8,040 bases of DNA from Bacteroidales bacterium (GCA_003155705.1 PMEC01000124.1:13042-21081); one strand, 5' to 3'. Shown: positions 1 to 6,423, counted from the first letter of the stretch. The notes: generated by a model from the sequence alone, not told the origin. Numbers and translations: made by a program.

Positions 1-576
1 GAGGGAGACTGGAGTGGTGCTGCATTTCTTATGGTTATGGCCGCAATAGGAGGGAAAGCTATTGTCAGAAACCTGGATTTATATTCTGCACAGGCCGATA
101 AAGCAATTTTTGATGTAATAAAAATATCAGGTGCGAATATAAGCTCATCAGACGGTTCCATAATGATTTCAAAAGGGGATCTTCGAGGCTTTTGCTATGA
201 TATATCTGATTGTCCCGATCTGGCTCCGCCACTTGTGGTTTTAGCACTTGCAAGCAATGGAGAAAGCATAATCACCGGAACCAGCAGACTTTCTTCAAAG
301 GAGAGCGACCGTGGCTTCGTTCTGGAGGATACTCTTTCATCACTTGGAGCGAAAATCAGAAACTATAAAGACAGAATAGAAATTGATGGTGGGATTTCAT
401 TAAATGGAGGAGTAGTCAGTGCAAACAATGATCACAGGATTGCAATGGCTCTGGCTTCTGCTTCATTAATCTGCAATTCACCTGTTATTATAGAAGGGAT
501 GGAGTGCATAAATAAATCCTATCCAAATTTCATTGATGATTTTCGGAAGCTGGGAGGGATAGTTAAATTATTATAA
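1..576 (+). CDS. aroA: 3-phosphoshikimate 1-carboxyvinyltransferase (EPSP synthase), 3' part
   Basis: EPSP synthase joins shikimate-3-phosphate and phosphoenolpyruvate in the cytosol, the sixth step of the shikimate pathway. The frame is open from base 1, so the N-terminal half lies outside the window and 191 residues are visible, ending in TAA at 574-576. It begins inside the conserved EGDWSGAAF stretch. The family's catalytic residues follow in order: the Asp of DCPDLAPPL (bases 217-219, matching E. coli Asp313), Lys, Glu and Arg of SKESDR (295-312), NNDHRIAMA (424-450), and the Lys of NKSYPNF (from 511, matching E. coli Lys411). The end after the LGG motif is normal for the family, so the 3' end is intact. 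aroC follows after 11 bp on the same strand, making an operon likely. The motif style (SKESDR, KSYPNF, PDLAPPL) recalls Clostridia-type AroA more than the Bacteroides proteins I remember. The match to E. coli numbering is from memory. Confidence 0.95.
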   Translation, partial: EGDWSGAAFLMVMAAIGGKAIVRNLDLYSAQADKAIFDVIKISGANISSSDGSIMISKGDLRGFCYDISDCPDLAPPLVVLALASNGESIITGTSRLSSKESDRGFVLEDTLSSLGAKIRNYKDRIEIDGGISLNGGVVSANNDHRIAMALASASLICNSPVIIEGMECINKSYPNFIDDFRKLGGIVKLL

Positions 577-587
577 TTTATTAAGTT

Positions 588-1577
588 ATGAATACTTTTG
601 GTATTGTTTTCAGAGTCTCTCTCTTTGGAGAATCACATGGTCCTGCAATTGGAGTGACTGTTGACGGATGCTCACCGGGTATTCCACTGAAAACTGAGGA
701 TTTAACATCTGATCTTGCCCGAAGGAAGAGTGGCAGAAAAGGAACTACGCCCAGGAAAGAAGGAGATATTCCTGAGATCCTTACCGGTGTTAAAGACGGA
801 TATACTACTGGAGCTCCAATAACCATAATTACCCGCAATACGGAAATGGATCCATCTGTTTATGATGCTGCTGATTCATTACCGCGACCGGGGCATGCCG
901 ATTTTGTATCGAAAGTCAAGTACTCTGGCTTTACAGATCATCGCGGCGGCGGACATTTCTCAGGGAGGATAACCTGGGGTCTGGTCGTGGCAGGAGTAAT
1001 TGCAAAAAAAGTCCTTCATAATGTTAATATAGCAGCAAAAATTATTGAAGCCGGAGGTTCAAAGGATGTCGATAGCGCTGTCAATAATGCAATGAAATCG
1101 GGAGATACAATCGGAGGAATTATTGAATGCCGCATAAAAAATCTGATGATTGGTCTGGGTGAACCTTTCTTTTATTCCGCTGAATCGGCAATAAGTCAGA
1201 TCATATTTTCAATACCTGCTGTCAAAGGTATTGAATTCGGATCAGGTTTTGCATCTGCAAAGATGAAAGGCTCAGCACATAATGATCCGATTATTGACGA
1301 AACCGGAAAAACATCTTCTAATAATGCAGGGGGTATTAATGGAGGAATTACCAATGGTAACGAATTGATATTCAGGATATCCGTTAAACCGACTTCATCG
1401 ACTGGATTGGAACAGGAAACTTATGATTTCAGGAAGAAATCAATGTCTAAACTTCAGGTAACCGGCCGGCATGATACCTGCATTGCTCTGAGGATCCCTG
1501 TTATAGTGGAAGCAGCTGCAGCTATTGCTTTGTCCGATTTGTTAATGATTGACAGAGGTATTCATGGTGCGAGGTAG
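588..1577 (+). CDS. aroC: Chorismate synthase
   Basis: Chorismate synthase converts EPSP to chorismate by 1,4-elimination of phosphate, using reduced FMN, in the cytosol; it is the last step of the shikimate pathway. The 329-residue protein carries all family signatures: GESHG at residues 14-18 (conserved His17), RPGHADF at 100-106 (His103), RGGGHFSGR at 119-127, GEPFF at 191-195, the glycine-rich GGINGGITNG at 248-257 and GRHDTC at 293-298. The ATG is 11 bp after the aroA stop; there is no clear Shine-Dalgarno sequence. It is shorter than the usual 350-390 residues. The missing part seems to lie around residues 150-170, between the helix after RGGGHFSGR and the GDTIGG motif, where Clostridial homologues carry about 25-30 more residues. 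The RGGGHFSGR form (rather than RGGGRSSAR) also recalls Clostridia. The last 16 bp overlap the convergent tilS gene, and I found no hairpin terminator after the stop. Confidence 0.96.
   Translation: MNTFGIVFRVSLFGESHGPAIGVTVDGCSPGIPLKTEDLTSDLARRKSGRKGTTPRKEGDIPEILTGVKDGYTTGAPITIITRNTEMDPSVYDAADSLPRPGHADFVSKVKYSGFTDHRGGGHFSGRITWGLVVAGVIAKKVLHNVNIAAKIIEAGGSKDVDSAVNNAMKSGDTIGGIIECRIKNLMIGLGEPFFYSAESAISQIIFSIPAVKGIEFGSGFASAKMKGSAHNDPIIDETGKTSSNNAGGINGGITNGNELIFRISVKPTSSTGLEQETYDFRKKSMSKLQVTGRHDTCIALRIPVIVEAAAAIALSDLLMIDRGIHGAR
1562..1577. other. Convergent 3' overlap of aroC and tilS
   Basis: The aroC stop codon (TAG, 1575-1577) lies inside tilS, and the tilS stop codon (TGA on the - strand, 1564-1562) lies inside aroC, so these 16 bp code on both strands. 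There is no space for a separate terminator for either gene, so both transcripts probably run some distance into the opposing gene. Confidence 0.9.
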
Positions 1578-2923
1578 GTCCCTCCATTATCAGATACTAA
1601 ACTTCTTACCTTGATAGTCAGTGCCTTTTTTGTACCGGATGTAATTCTGAATCTGTTATCTATTCTGTCATTGAATATCCAGACGATTTTGCCCTCAGAT
1701 TCAAGAATCCAGCAATGTTCTTTCTCAATCACTGAGTATTTATTGTCAATAAAATGATCGCTTAACTTTTTCTTTTGTTTCATGCCGAGAGGATAGAAAC
1801 TGTCTCCGTATTTCCATTTTCTGATAATCATAGGAAATGAGATTTTGTCAGCATCAAGACAGGCAATATCTGATGAATCGGGGATATTGAATCCTGTTCC
1901 TATCTTTTGTATTTCGGCAGAAATATAACCGGGAAATTTGATAAAATCTTCAATTTCTGATATTTCAAAATGGTCTTTAGAATCAGCTTCAATTTTTGAA
2001 ACCACTAACTCTTTTCTGTTTTTTATTAATCTGTAACCTGGTGTATTGAGCTGGCTTCCGGTTTTACCATTGATCAGATTTACAAGATCATCCAGCTGTC
2101 TCTTTGCAACACCATATGGTCGGAACAATTCATAAAGCAGTGTCAATTTTGGGGATAAGGCTTGTAGTATATTGATCTTGAATGATATCGAATTAATACT
2201 GATAATTGAAACTTTATCCCTGATTCCGGAAATATGACCGGATATAATTTCGTTTATTTCATTTAGTCTCTCAGCGGTCTCGACAATTGTCGTTTCAAAT
2301 GAGGGATTAATCTCTTTGAAACGGGGGATAATAACATGCCTGATTTTATTTCTTGTATATTTTATTTCAGCATTTGACCTGTCCTCTCTGAAATCGATTT
2401 TATTAATATTGCAGTACTCAATGATTGAGTTACGTGAAGCAAAAAGTAATGGACGGATAAGATTTTTGTGTTTTGGTTTCATTCCGGTAAGTCCTGCAAT
2501 ACCGCTACCCCTTGTAAGATTTATCAGAAAGGTTTCCACATTGTCGTTAAGATTATGGGCAACGGAAATGCAGTAAAAATTGTTCCTTAGCCTGATTTCT
2601 TCAAACCATTTGTAACGCAATTCTCTTGCAGCCATCTGGATCGAGATCCCTTTTTCTGATGCAAAACCAATTGTATCAAAGCTTTCAGAGAAGAACGGGA
2701 TTTTATTTATTAAAGCGGATTGTCTTACAAATGCCTCATCCTCATCTGATTCCGGGCCTCTGAGATTAAAATTGCAGTGAGCAATTCCCGTATTGGCACC
2801 TATTGCAAGGAAAAGGTGGGACATAACCATCGAATCAATGCCTCCGCTGACAGCTAGTAAAACTCTGTCTGATAGACTAAACAGGTTATTCTCCTCGATA
2901 TATTTTTTGAATTCTTCAACCAT
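1562..2923 (-). CDS. tilS: tRNA(Ile)-lysidine synthase
   Basis: TilS uses ATP to attach lysine to C34 of tRNA-Ile2 (CAU anticodon), changing both its codon reading (AUA) and its amino-acid identity; it is normally essential in bacteria. With the start chosen here it has 453 residues. The N-terminal PP-loop ATPase domain shows SGGIDS at residues 26-31, AHCNFNLRG at 48-56, HNLNDNVET at 123-131 (commonly HHxxDxxET) and RNKIRH at 191-196. A central domain follows, then the TilS C-terminal domain with RKWKYGDSFYPLG at 368-380 and KKKLSD at 384-389. I chose ATG 2923 because MVEEFKKYIEENNLF aligns with the usual TilS N-terminus. The frame also extends to a TTG at 2944, but that TTG is the end of a probable -7 promoter element next to a terminator U-tract, so it is unlikely to be translated. 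The 3' end overlaps aroC. No Shine-Dalgarno sequence precedes either candidate start. Confidence 0.94.
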   Translation of the reverse strand: MVEEFKKYIEENNLFSLSDRVLLAVSGGIDSMVMSHLFLAIGANTGIAHCNFNLRGPESDEDEAFVRQSALINKIPFFSESFDTIGFASEKGISIQMAARELRYKWFEEIRLRNNFYCISVAHNLNDNVETFLINLTRGSGIAGLTGMKPKHKNLIRPLLFASRNSIIEYCNINKIDFREDRSNAEIKYTRNKIRHVIIPRFKEINPSFETTIVETAERLNEINEIISGHISGIRDKVSIISINSISFKINILQALSPKLTLLYELFRPYGVAKRQLDDLVNLINGKTGSQLNTPGYRLIKNRKELVVSKIEADSKDHFEISEIEDFIKFPGYISAEIQKIGTGFNIPDSSDIACLDADKISFPMIIRKWKYGDSFYPLGMKQKKKLSDHFIDNKYSVIEKEHCWILESEGKIVWIFNDRIDNRFRITSGTKKALTIKVRSLVSDNGGTYLAP

Positions 2924-2941
2924 TAGAAGAGATCTGTCTGA

Positions 2942-2949
2942 CAAAAATA
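2942..2949 (-). promoter_or_regulatory. Probable Bacteroidota -7 promoter element for tilS
   Basis: On the - strand these bases read TATTTTTG, an exact match to the TAnnTTTG -7 consensus of the Bacteroidota primary sigma factor. A TTG at 2968-2966 could serve as the -33 element, but its 16-nt spacer is shorter than the usual 19-21. Transcription would start near 2937 and give a very short leader before ATG 2923. The element lies inside the U-tract of the ahpC terminator, so part of the match could come from T-richness alone. Position just upstream of tilS and identity with the proS element support it. Confidence 0.45.
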
Positions 2950-2980
2950 GAAAAAGGTATCCTTACAAGGGACACCTTTT
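2943..2980 (-). terminator. Rho-independent terminator of the peroxiredoxin gene
   Basis: Read on the - strand, AAAAGGTGTCC (2980-2970) pairs with GGATACCTTTT (2962-2952): 11 pairs including one G-U, with a 7-nt loop, followed by a T-rich tract (2955-2943). On the + strand the G-U becomes an A-C mismatch and no T-tract follows, so the signal is specific to - strand transcription. It begins 21 nt after the peroxiredoxin stop codon and separates that gene from tilS. Confidence 0.8.
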
Positions 2981-3001
2981 ATATAAAAAAGTTTAATAAG
3001 G

Positions 3002-3634
3002 TTACTTTTTTGAAAGGTATTCTGCAACGCTTTGTTGAGTCTCTTTCATTGCTTTTTCTCCTTTGTGCCAATCGGCAGGGCATACTTCGCCGTTCTCTTC
3101 AAAGAATTGCAGTGCGTCCACCATCCGGAGCGTTTCAGTAATGCTTCTGCCCAAAGGCATGTCATTTACAACCTGGTGTCTTACCACACCGTTTTTATCA
3201 ATCAGGAACAGCCCCCTGTAAGCCATGGGATTACCGTTGAAGACTATTTCACCCTCTTCGGAGTATTCATAATTGCCGGCAAGAACGTCCCAATTTTCTG
3301 CAATTGTCTTCGAAAGATCAGAAACTATTGGATATTTGACTCCTTTAATTCCGCCATCTTTCGGATCGGTCTGAAGCCATTTCCAATGCGAAAAGTGAGA
3401 ATCCACAGAACAGCCTACCACGGCCACATTTCTTGATTTAAATTCCTTTATTTTATCCTGAAAGGCCAAAAGTTCTGTCGGGCAGACAAATGTAAAATCG
3501 GCGGGATAAAAGAAAAACACAACATATTCTTTCCCGATGTACTGTTCGAGTGAAAAATTATTTTCAAAGTCGCCACCGTTGACTACTGCTTTTGCAGTGA
3601 ACGTCGGCGCTTTTTTTCCTACTAATACTGCCAT
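3002..3634 (-). CDS. ahpC: Typical 2-Cys peroxiredoxin (AhpC/Prx1 family)
   Basis: This enzyme reduces hydrogen peroxide, organic peroxides and peroxynitrite in the cytosol. A cysteine sulfenate forms and is resolved as an inter-subunit disulfide, which thioredoxin or AhpF then reduces. The 210-residue protein has the thioredoxin-fold PxxxTxxC active site (Pro44, Thr48, peroxidatic Cys51), the conserved Arg140 of the AYRGLFLID segment, and the resolving Cys185 in EVCPADW. A third cysteine, Cys75, lies in VVGCSVDS. Residues 94-98 (GGIKG) and the C-terminal EYLSKK sit where hyperoxidation-sensitive peroxiredoxins carry GGLG and YF. No ahpF or thioredoxin gene is in view, so the reductant cannot be read from context. 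The ATG at 3634 gives the normal family N-terminus with no signal peptide. The gene is 86 bp downstream of the outer-membrane protein gene and has its own terminator. An inverted repeat 58-85 bp upstream of the start might be a control site. The symbol ahpC is a family-level label. Confidence 0.93.
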   Translation of the reverse strand: MAVLVGKKAPTFTAKAVVNGGDFENNFSLEQYIGKEYVVFFFYPADFTFVCPTELLAFQDKIKEFKSRNVAVVGCSVDSHFSHWKWLQTDPKDGGIKGVKYPIVSDLSKTIAENWDVLAGNYEYSEEGEIVFNGNPMAYRGLFLIDKNGVVRHQVVNDMPLGRSITETLRMVDALQFFEENGEVCPADWHKGEKAMKETQQSVAEYLSKK

Positions 3635-3691
3635 AATTGTAATTTTTAATAGAGTTATTAATTTATTTATCTACAAAATAATTCAGATATA

Positions 3692-3719
3692 ATACAAATA
3701 TTGTATGAATTTGTTCATA
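3692..3719. repeat. Two overlapping inverted repeats upstream of the peroxiredoxin gene
   Basis: ATACAA (3692-3697) and TTGTAT (3701-3706) form a perfect 6-bp dyad around 3 bases. TATGAA (3704-3709) and TTCATA (3714-3719) form a second around 4 bases, sharing 3704-3706 with the first. They lie directly after the stop codon of the outer-membrane protein gene and 58-85 bp before the peroxiredoxin ATG. The first could be an operator of a peroxide regulator, the second a weak hairpin at the end of the upstream transcript. Both are AT-rich and could be chance; neither is followed by a T-tract strong enough for a terminator call. The rest of the 3635-3720 gap shows only a near-match to the -7 element (TTATTTTG, 3681-3674 on the - strand). 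Confidence 0.35.
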
Positions 3720-3720
3720 G

Positions 3721-5661
3721 TTATTGGTATGGAATAACGGTAGGAGGTCCCGGATCAAAATTATTCGGTCGCAGCAGTTGTTCTCCTGACAAAATTAAGT
3801 TATTGATTGTAGAATATGGCGGAGGATTGGGAAAGTAGCCTATTCTGATCTGAAAAGTATTAAAAATGAGGTTATCATTTCTGATCCTTATTCCAACTCC
3901 AATTCCGGTAAGAAAATCCCCTTTGTCAATGATCCTGTTAGTGGCTGCAAGGAAAGCCACATCAGCAAAGCCAAAAAATGCAAACCTGAATCCTAACACA
4001 TTGATAGGGTTAAAGACCACCGATTCAAGGTCAATGATTAACCGTTGGTCACCCCTTAAAGAATCATTTGAAAACCCTGAAAATCCATTTGATTTAGGAA
4101 TTGAAAGATATTCTTCATTATCCCTGTCAAAACCTCTTGTATAAGAGATATTTACAAAATTACGTATTTTCAGGGAACCAGGAAATAGAAGGTTAGAAAA
4201 GTATTTCATCTGCAGAGCGAAGACTCCCTGATTGGTCTGATGTTGCCTGATATATGTTCCAAATCCGGCTGATGTGTAGAAATAGCCAAGGGCTTCTGAT
4301 GAATATCCATATGAAAGATCCAATCCGGAATATATCCGGCTATAGAATTCATTAAACTCCTTGCCGGCCGAGAGTCTGAATAACATTCCGGCAGGTATAT
4401 CCTCTGTCCTTCCATAGTTGTAAATAAGACTGGTTTTATAATACTTCTGGATTGAAAGAGCCACTGAACCAATTAAAAATTGATATTTTTGGAGTGAATG
4501 AAATGAATTGGGATCGATCAGTGGCCTTGCAAAGACATTATTAATTGTATACCTTATTCCTGTTATTATCCTGGTGGCAGGTTCCTTGTTAATAAGAAAT
4601 GATCGCGAAAGCCAGTAATCCTGGTAAGTATATTTTAAGGGTTGTGGTACTGGTAAAGTGTCAAGGTCTTCTGTTGTAAACGTTTGTAATATAGAGACGC
4701 CACCCGCATATTTAGTCGCCGAACTTACCAGATTTCTTGTAACCCCTATGCCGTATGTCCTCATTCCAAGTGCATTATAATAGTTAAGATTCAGGTCAAT
4801 AAAGGATTTATGTATATTCTTAACAATATAATTCAAACCAATACCGGGAGATTCAGAGGAGCCTTTAGAGTATGGGATTGCTACATCCAACTCATGTCCA
4901 ATACCAAAAATATTCTTCTCAAACACCCGGAAAGTACCGCTGTATGCGCTCCTTAAGACAAGATCAGCTCCAAGTGAATATACATCTTTGGTGACAACTA
5001 CAATATCGGCCTCTTCACTCGAAACAGGTATAACAATAATCCTGGCATCATTTATAAATGGTAACTGTCTGATAATTCGTTCGTTGTCACTCAATATAAG
5101 GGGCGACAATGTATCTCCTTCCGAAAAAAGAAGATATTTTCTTATAATGTTCTCATTTGTATTAACATGGGTACTATTTAATAATCTTTCCACTCCATGA
5201 GGATTATAATATCCCGGGTTATTAACATCTGCTCCAAACACATTTAATCGTTGAATCTGGATCTTTCTTATCTTCTTTCCTGAATATTCCGTGAAGTTTT
5301 CCTGGCTATTGCTGGCCACTTTCTTCCTGCTGGTAGTGTCAGGAGAGACAATAACCAGATCAAAAAGGGCTCTGGTTAATTTTGTCCTTGAAGCTCTTAT
5401 TTTAAGAGAATCATAGAAAGTAATGGTTTTGTCTTTTCTTGACGAGTCGACCTTAACGAGAGTTCCAGATATCTGAATAACCGTGTCTTTTGGTACAAAT
5501 GTCTTGATATCTTTGGACAGTATATAAGTTCCCCTTGGTATTTTTAATGTAGTATCTTGTTTTACAGTAATTTGTGAAAATGCGGTTTCATGAAAAAAAA
5601 AGACAACCAGAATAATAAAAGGTTGAGGCAGTATCTTTTTCTTATTTATTGCATGGGACAT
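3721..5661 (-). CDS. Omp85/BamA-TamA-like outer-membrane beta-barrel protein, function unassigned
   Basis: The 646-residue protein begins with a signal peptide: basic KKK at residues 7-9, a hydrophobic core at about 14-23, and probable cleavage after AFS at 27-29. A beta-rich region follows (about 35-70), then a basic segment with FYDSLKIRASRTK (82-94). Residues 129-228 look like one or two POTRA domains: KIRKIQIQRLNVFG, an EGDTLSP segment, RIIRQLPFINDARI and VVVTKDVYSLG. From about 231 alternating hydrophobic and polar residues with frequent Tyr and Gly suggest beta-strands of a barrel. FSGFSNDSLRG (527-536) sits where Omp85 proteins carry the L6 RGF/RGY motif, with Ser in place of Arg. The barrel-like strand FQIRIGYF (603-610) looks like a C-terminal beta-signal but is followed by a 36-residue Pro/Asn-rich tail. 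Omp85 members insert or export outer-membrane proteins or lipids; which applies here cannot be told. The start overlaps the preceding stop by one base, so coupling with the 236-aa protein is likely. Confidence 0.8.
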   Translation of the reverse strand: MSHAINKKKILPQPFIILVVFFFHETAFSQITVKQDTTLKIPRGTYILSKDIKTFVPKDTVIQISGTLVKVDSSRKDKTITFYDSLKIRASRTKLTRALFDLVIVSPDTTSRKKVASNSQENFTEYSGKKIRKIQIQRLNVFGADVNNPGYYNPHGVERLLNSTHVNTNENIIRKYLLFSEGDTLSPLILSDNERIIRQLPFINDARIIVIPVSSEEADIVVVTKDVYSLGADLVLRSAYSGTFRVFEKNIFGIGHELDVAIPYSKGSSESPGIGLNYIVKNIHKSFIDLNLNYYNALGMRTYGIGVTRNLVSSATKYAGGVSILQTFTTEDLDTLPVPQPLKYTYQDYWLSRSFLINKEPATRIITGIRYTINNVFARPLIDPNSFHSLQKYQFLIGSVALSIQKYYKTSLIYNYGRTEDIPAGMLFRLSAGKEFNEFYSRIYSGLDLSYGYSSEALGYFYTSAGFGTYIRQHQTNQGVFALQMKYFSNLLFPGSLKIRNFVNISYTRGFDRDNEEYLSIPKSNGFSGFSNDSLRGDQRLIIDLESVVFNPINVLGFRFAFFGFADVAFLAATNRIIDKGDFLTGIGVGIRIRNDNLIFNTFQIRIGYFPNPPPYSTINNLILSGEQLLRPNNFDPGPPTVIPYQ

Positions 5662-5663
5662 CA
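5659..5663 (-). promoter_or_regulatory. TGATG stop-start overlap (translational coupling site)
   Basis: On the - strand the TGA of the 236-aa gene (5663-5661) and the ATG of the outer-membrane protein gene (5661-5659) share one base. No Shine-Dalgarno sequence precedes the ATG, so re-initiation by ribosomes finishing the upstream gene is the likely mode of translation. This implies one transcript and linked expression. Confidence 0.75.
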
Positions 5664-6371
5664 GGTTTGTTTCGAATTGTTACCCAGGACATCATCCGAA
5701 TTAAACTGGAATCCAAGCCGCTTGCCGGTTATTACCCTTGAATGCTGTATTTTTGCCTCTGCCTGGCCAACAGTCGCTATCTTGACAGTATCGTAGGGTG
5801 GTACCAGCAGATCGAATTCCAATGCATAAAGTATTGCTGTATAGATAATATTCTGGAGAGATAATTTGCTGATTTCTTCATTGCCGTAATTGGTAAACAA
5901 CATCCCCATCTGTCTTTTACCTTCTACAAAGTATTGATTTTCATGATTAATAAATATCCTTCCAATAAGGTAACCAAGGTCATCCAGGCGTGAGTACTTA
6001 AAGGAATCTGCAAGAAAGTTATAGATATTGATAATTCCCGAATAGGCATTAAATTTATTTTTCTGTATGTAAGGAGTTTTCCAGGCAGGGTGCTCTCTGT
6101 CGAACTGAAAAATATTTGAGTGCATGCTGAATAACAGTATGTCGCCAGCTACTTTAATCTGGGCATCGAAATTACTTCTGTCAGTGTATTCAAGCCTGAT
6201 CCTGGAATCAATACCTCCAATGCTTAAATTCAGTTCCTTTGATAAGTTCTTTAGTATATCTTTAATATTCCCAAATGATTGAAAAGTATTATCGTATACC
6301 TTTTGCTTCAATAAGGATTTGTCCTTAAGAGATCCGACTATCAGAAGCTTTTTATCATCAAGTTCTGCCAT
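5661..6371 (-). CDS. Conserved-looking hypothetical protein, cytosolic, 236 aa
   Basis: I recognise no named domain. The protein has 236 residues, no signal peptide, no membrane segment and no cysteine. The N-terminus (DDKKLLIVGSLKDKSLLKQK) alternates hydrophobic and charged residues, and is followed by a probable amphipathic helix (FGNIKDILKNLSKEL, 33-47). The middle has notable segments such as RIRLEYTDRS (57-66), FQFDREHPAWK (88-98), IINIYNFLADSFKYSRLDDLGYLIGRIFIN in the region 113-142, and FVEGKRQ (148-154). The end has LLVPPYDTVKIATV (188-201) and TGKRLGFQF (215-223). The density of aromatic and charged residues suggests a folded, conserved protein; I have a vague memory of similar unnamed proteins being common in Bacteroidota. 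The next gene starts at its stop codon, tying it to an outer-membrane barrel protein; proS is 112 bp upstream behind a probable terminator. A hairpin lies 12 nt before the ATG, which has no Shine-Dalgarno sequence. Confidence 0.85.
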   Translation of the reverse strand: MAELDDKKLLIVGSLKDKSLLKQKVYDNTFQSFGNIKDILKNLSKELNLSIGGIDSRIRLEYTDRSNFDAQIKVAGDILLFSMHSNIFQFDREHPAWKTPYIQKNKFNAYSGIINIYNFLADSFKYSRLDDLGYLIGRIFINHENQYFVEGKRQMGMLFTNYGNEEISKLSLQNIIYTAILYALEFDLLVPPYDTVKIATVGQAEAKIQHSRVITGKRLGFQFNSDDVLGNNSKQT

Positions 6372-6383
6372 TATACCGTGCTT

Positions 6384-6405
6384 TTAGATGTTTTCGGGCA
6401 TCTAA
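6384..6405. repeat. Perfect 7-bp inverted repeat in the leader of the 236-aa gene
   Basis: TTAGATG (6384-6390) and CATCTAA (6399-6405) are perfect inverted copies around an 8-base loop. On the - strand the hairpin ends 12 nt before the ATG at 6371. No T-tract follows on the - strand, so it is not an intrinsic terminator for that direction. It could be an RNA hairpin near the ribosome landing site or a protein-binding dyad. No exact TAnnTTTG element occurs in the 6372-6483 gap; the nearest is TACATTAG overlapping the repeat's upstream arm, so the promoter for this bicistron is not identified. Confidence 0.5.
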
Positions 6406-6423
6406 TGTAATAATTTTAATTAA

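Noticed and set aside
1578..1640. Terminator for aroC inside the tilS coding region
   Set aside because: Only short pairings such as GGTA/TACC were seen, and the T-run near 1627-1632 has no adjoining stable stem.
2924..2944. N-terminal extension of tilS to TTG at 2944
   Set aside because: The added residues do not fit the usual TilS N-terminus, and the TTG is part of a -7-like element in the terminator T-tract.
3032..3436. 134-codon open frame on the + strand
   Set aside because: It lies fully antisense to the well-supported peroxiredoxin gene and resembles no known protein.
3704..3719. Hairpin after the outer-membrane protein stop codon as a terminator
   Set aside because: The stem is only 6 AT-rich pairs and no continuous T-tract follows, so read-through into the peroxiredoxin gene remains possible.
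4206..4472. 88-codon open frame on the - strand inside the outer-membrane protein gene
   Set aside because: It is in another frame of a continuous 646-codon gene with clear beta-barrel character and has no start signal of its own.
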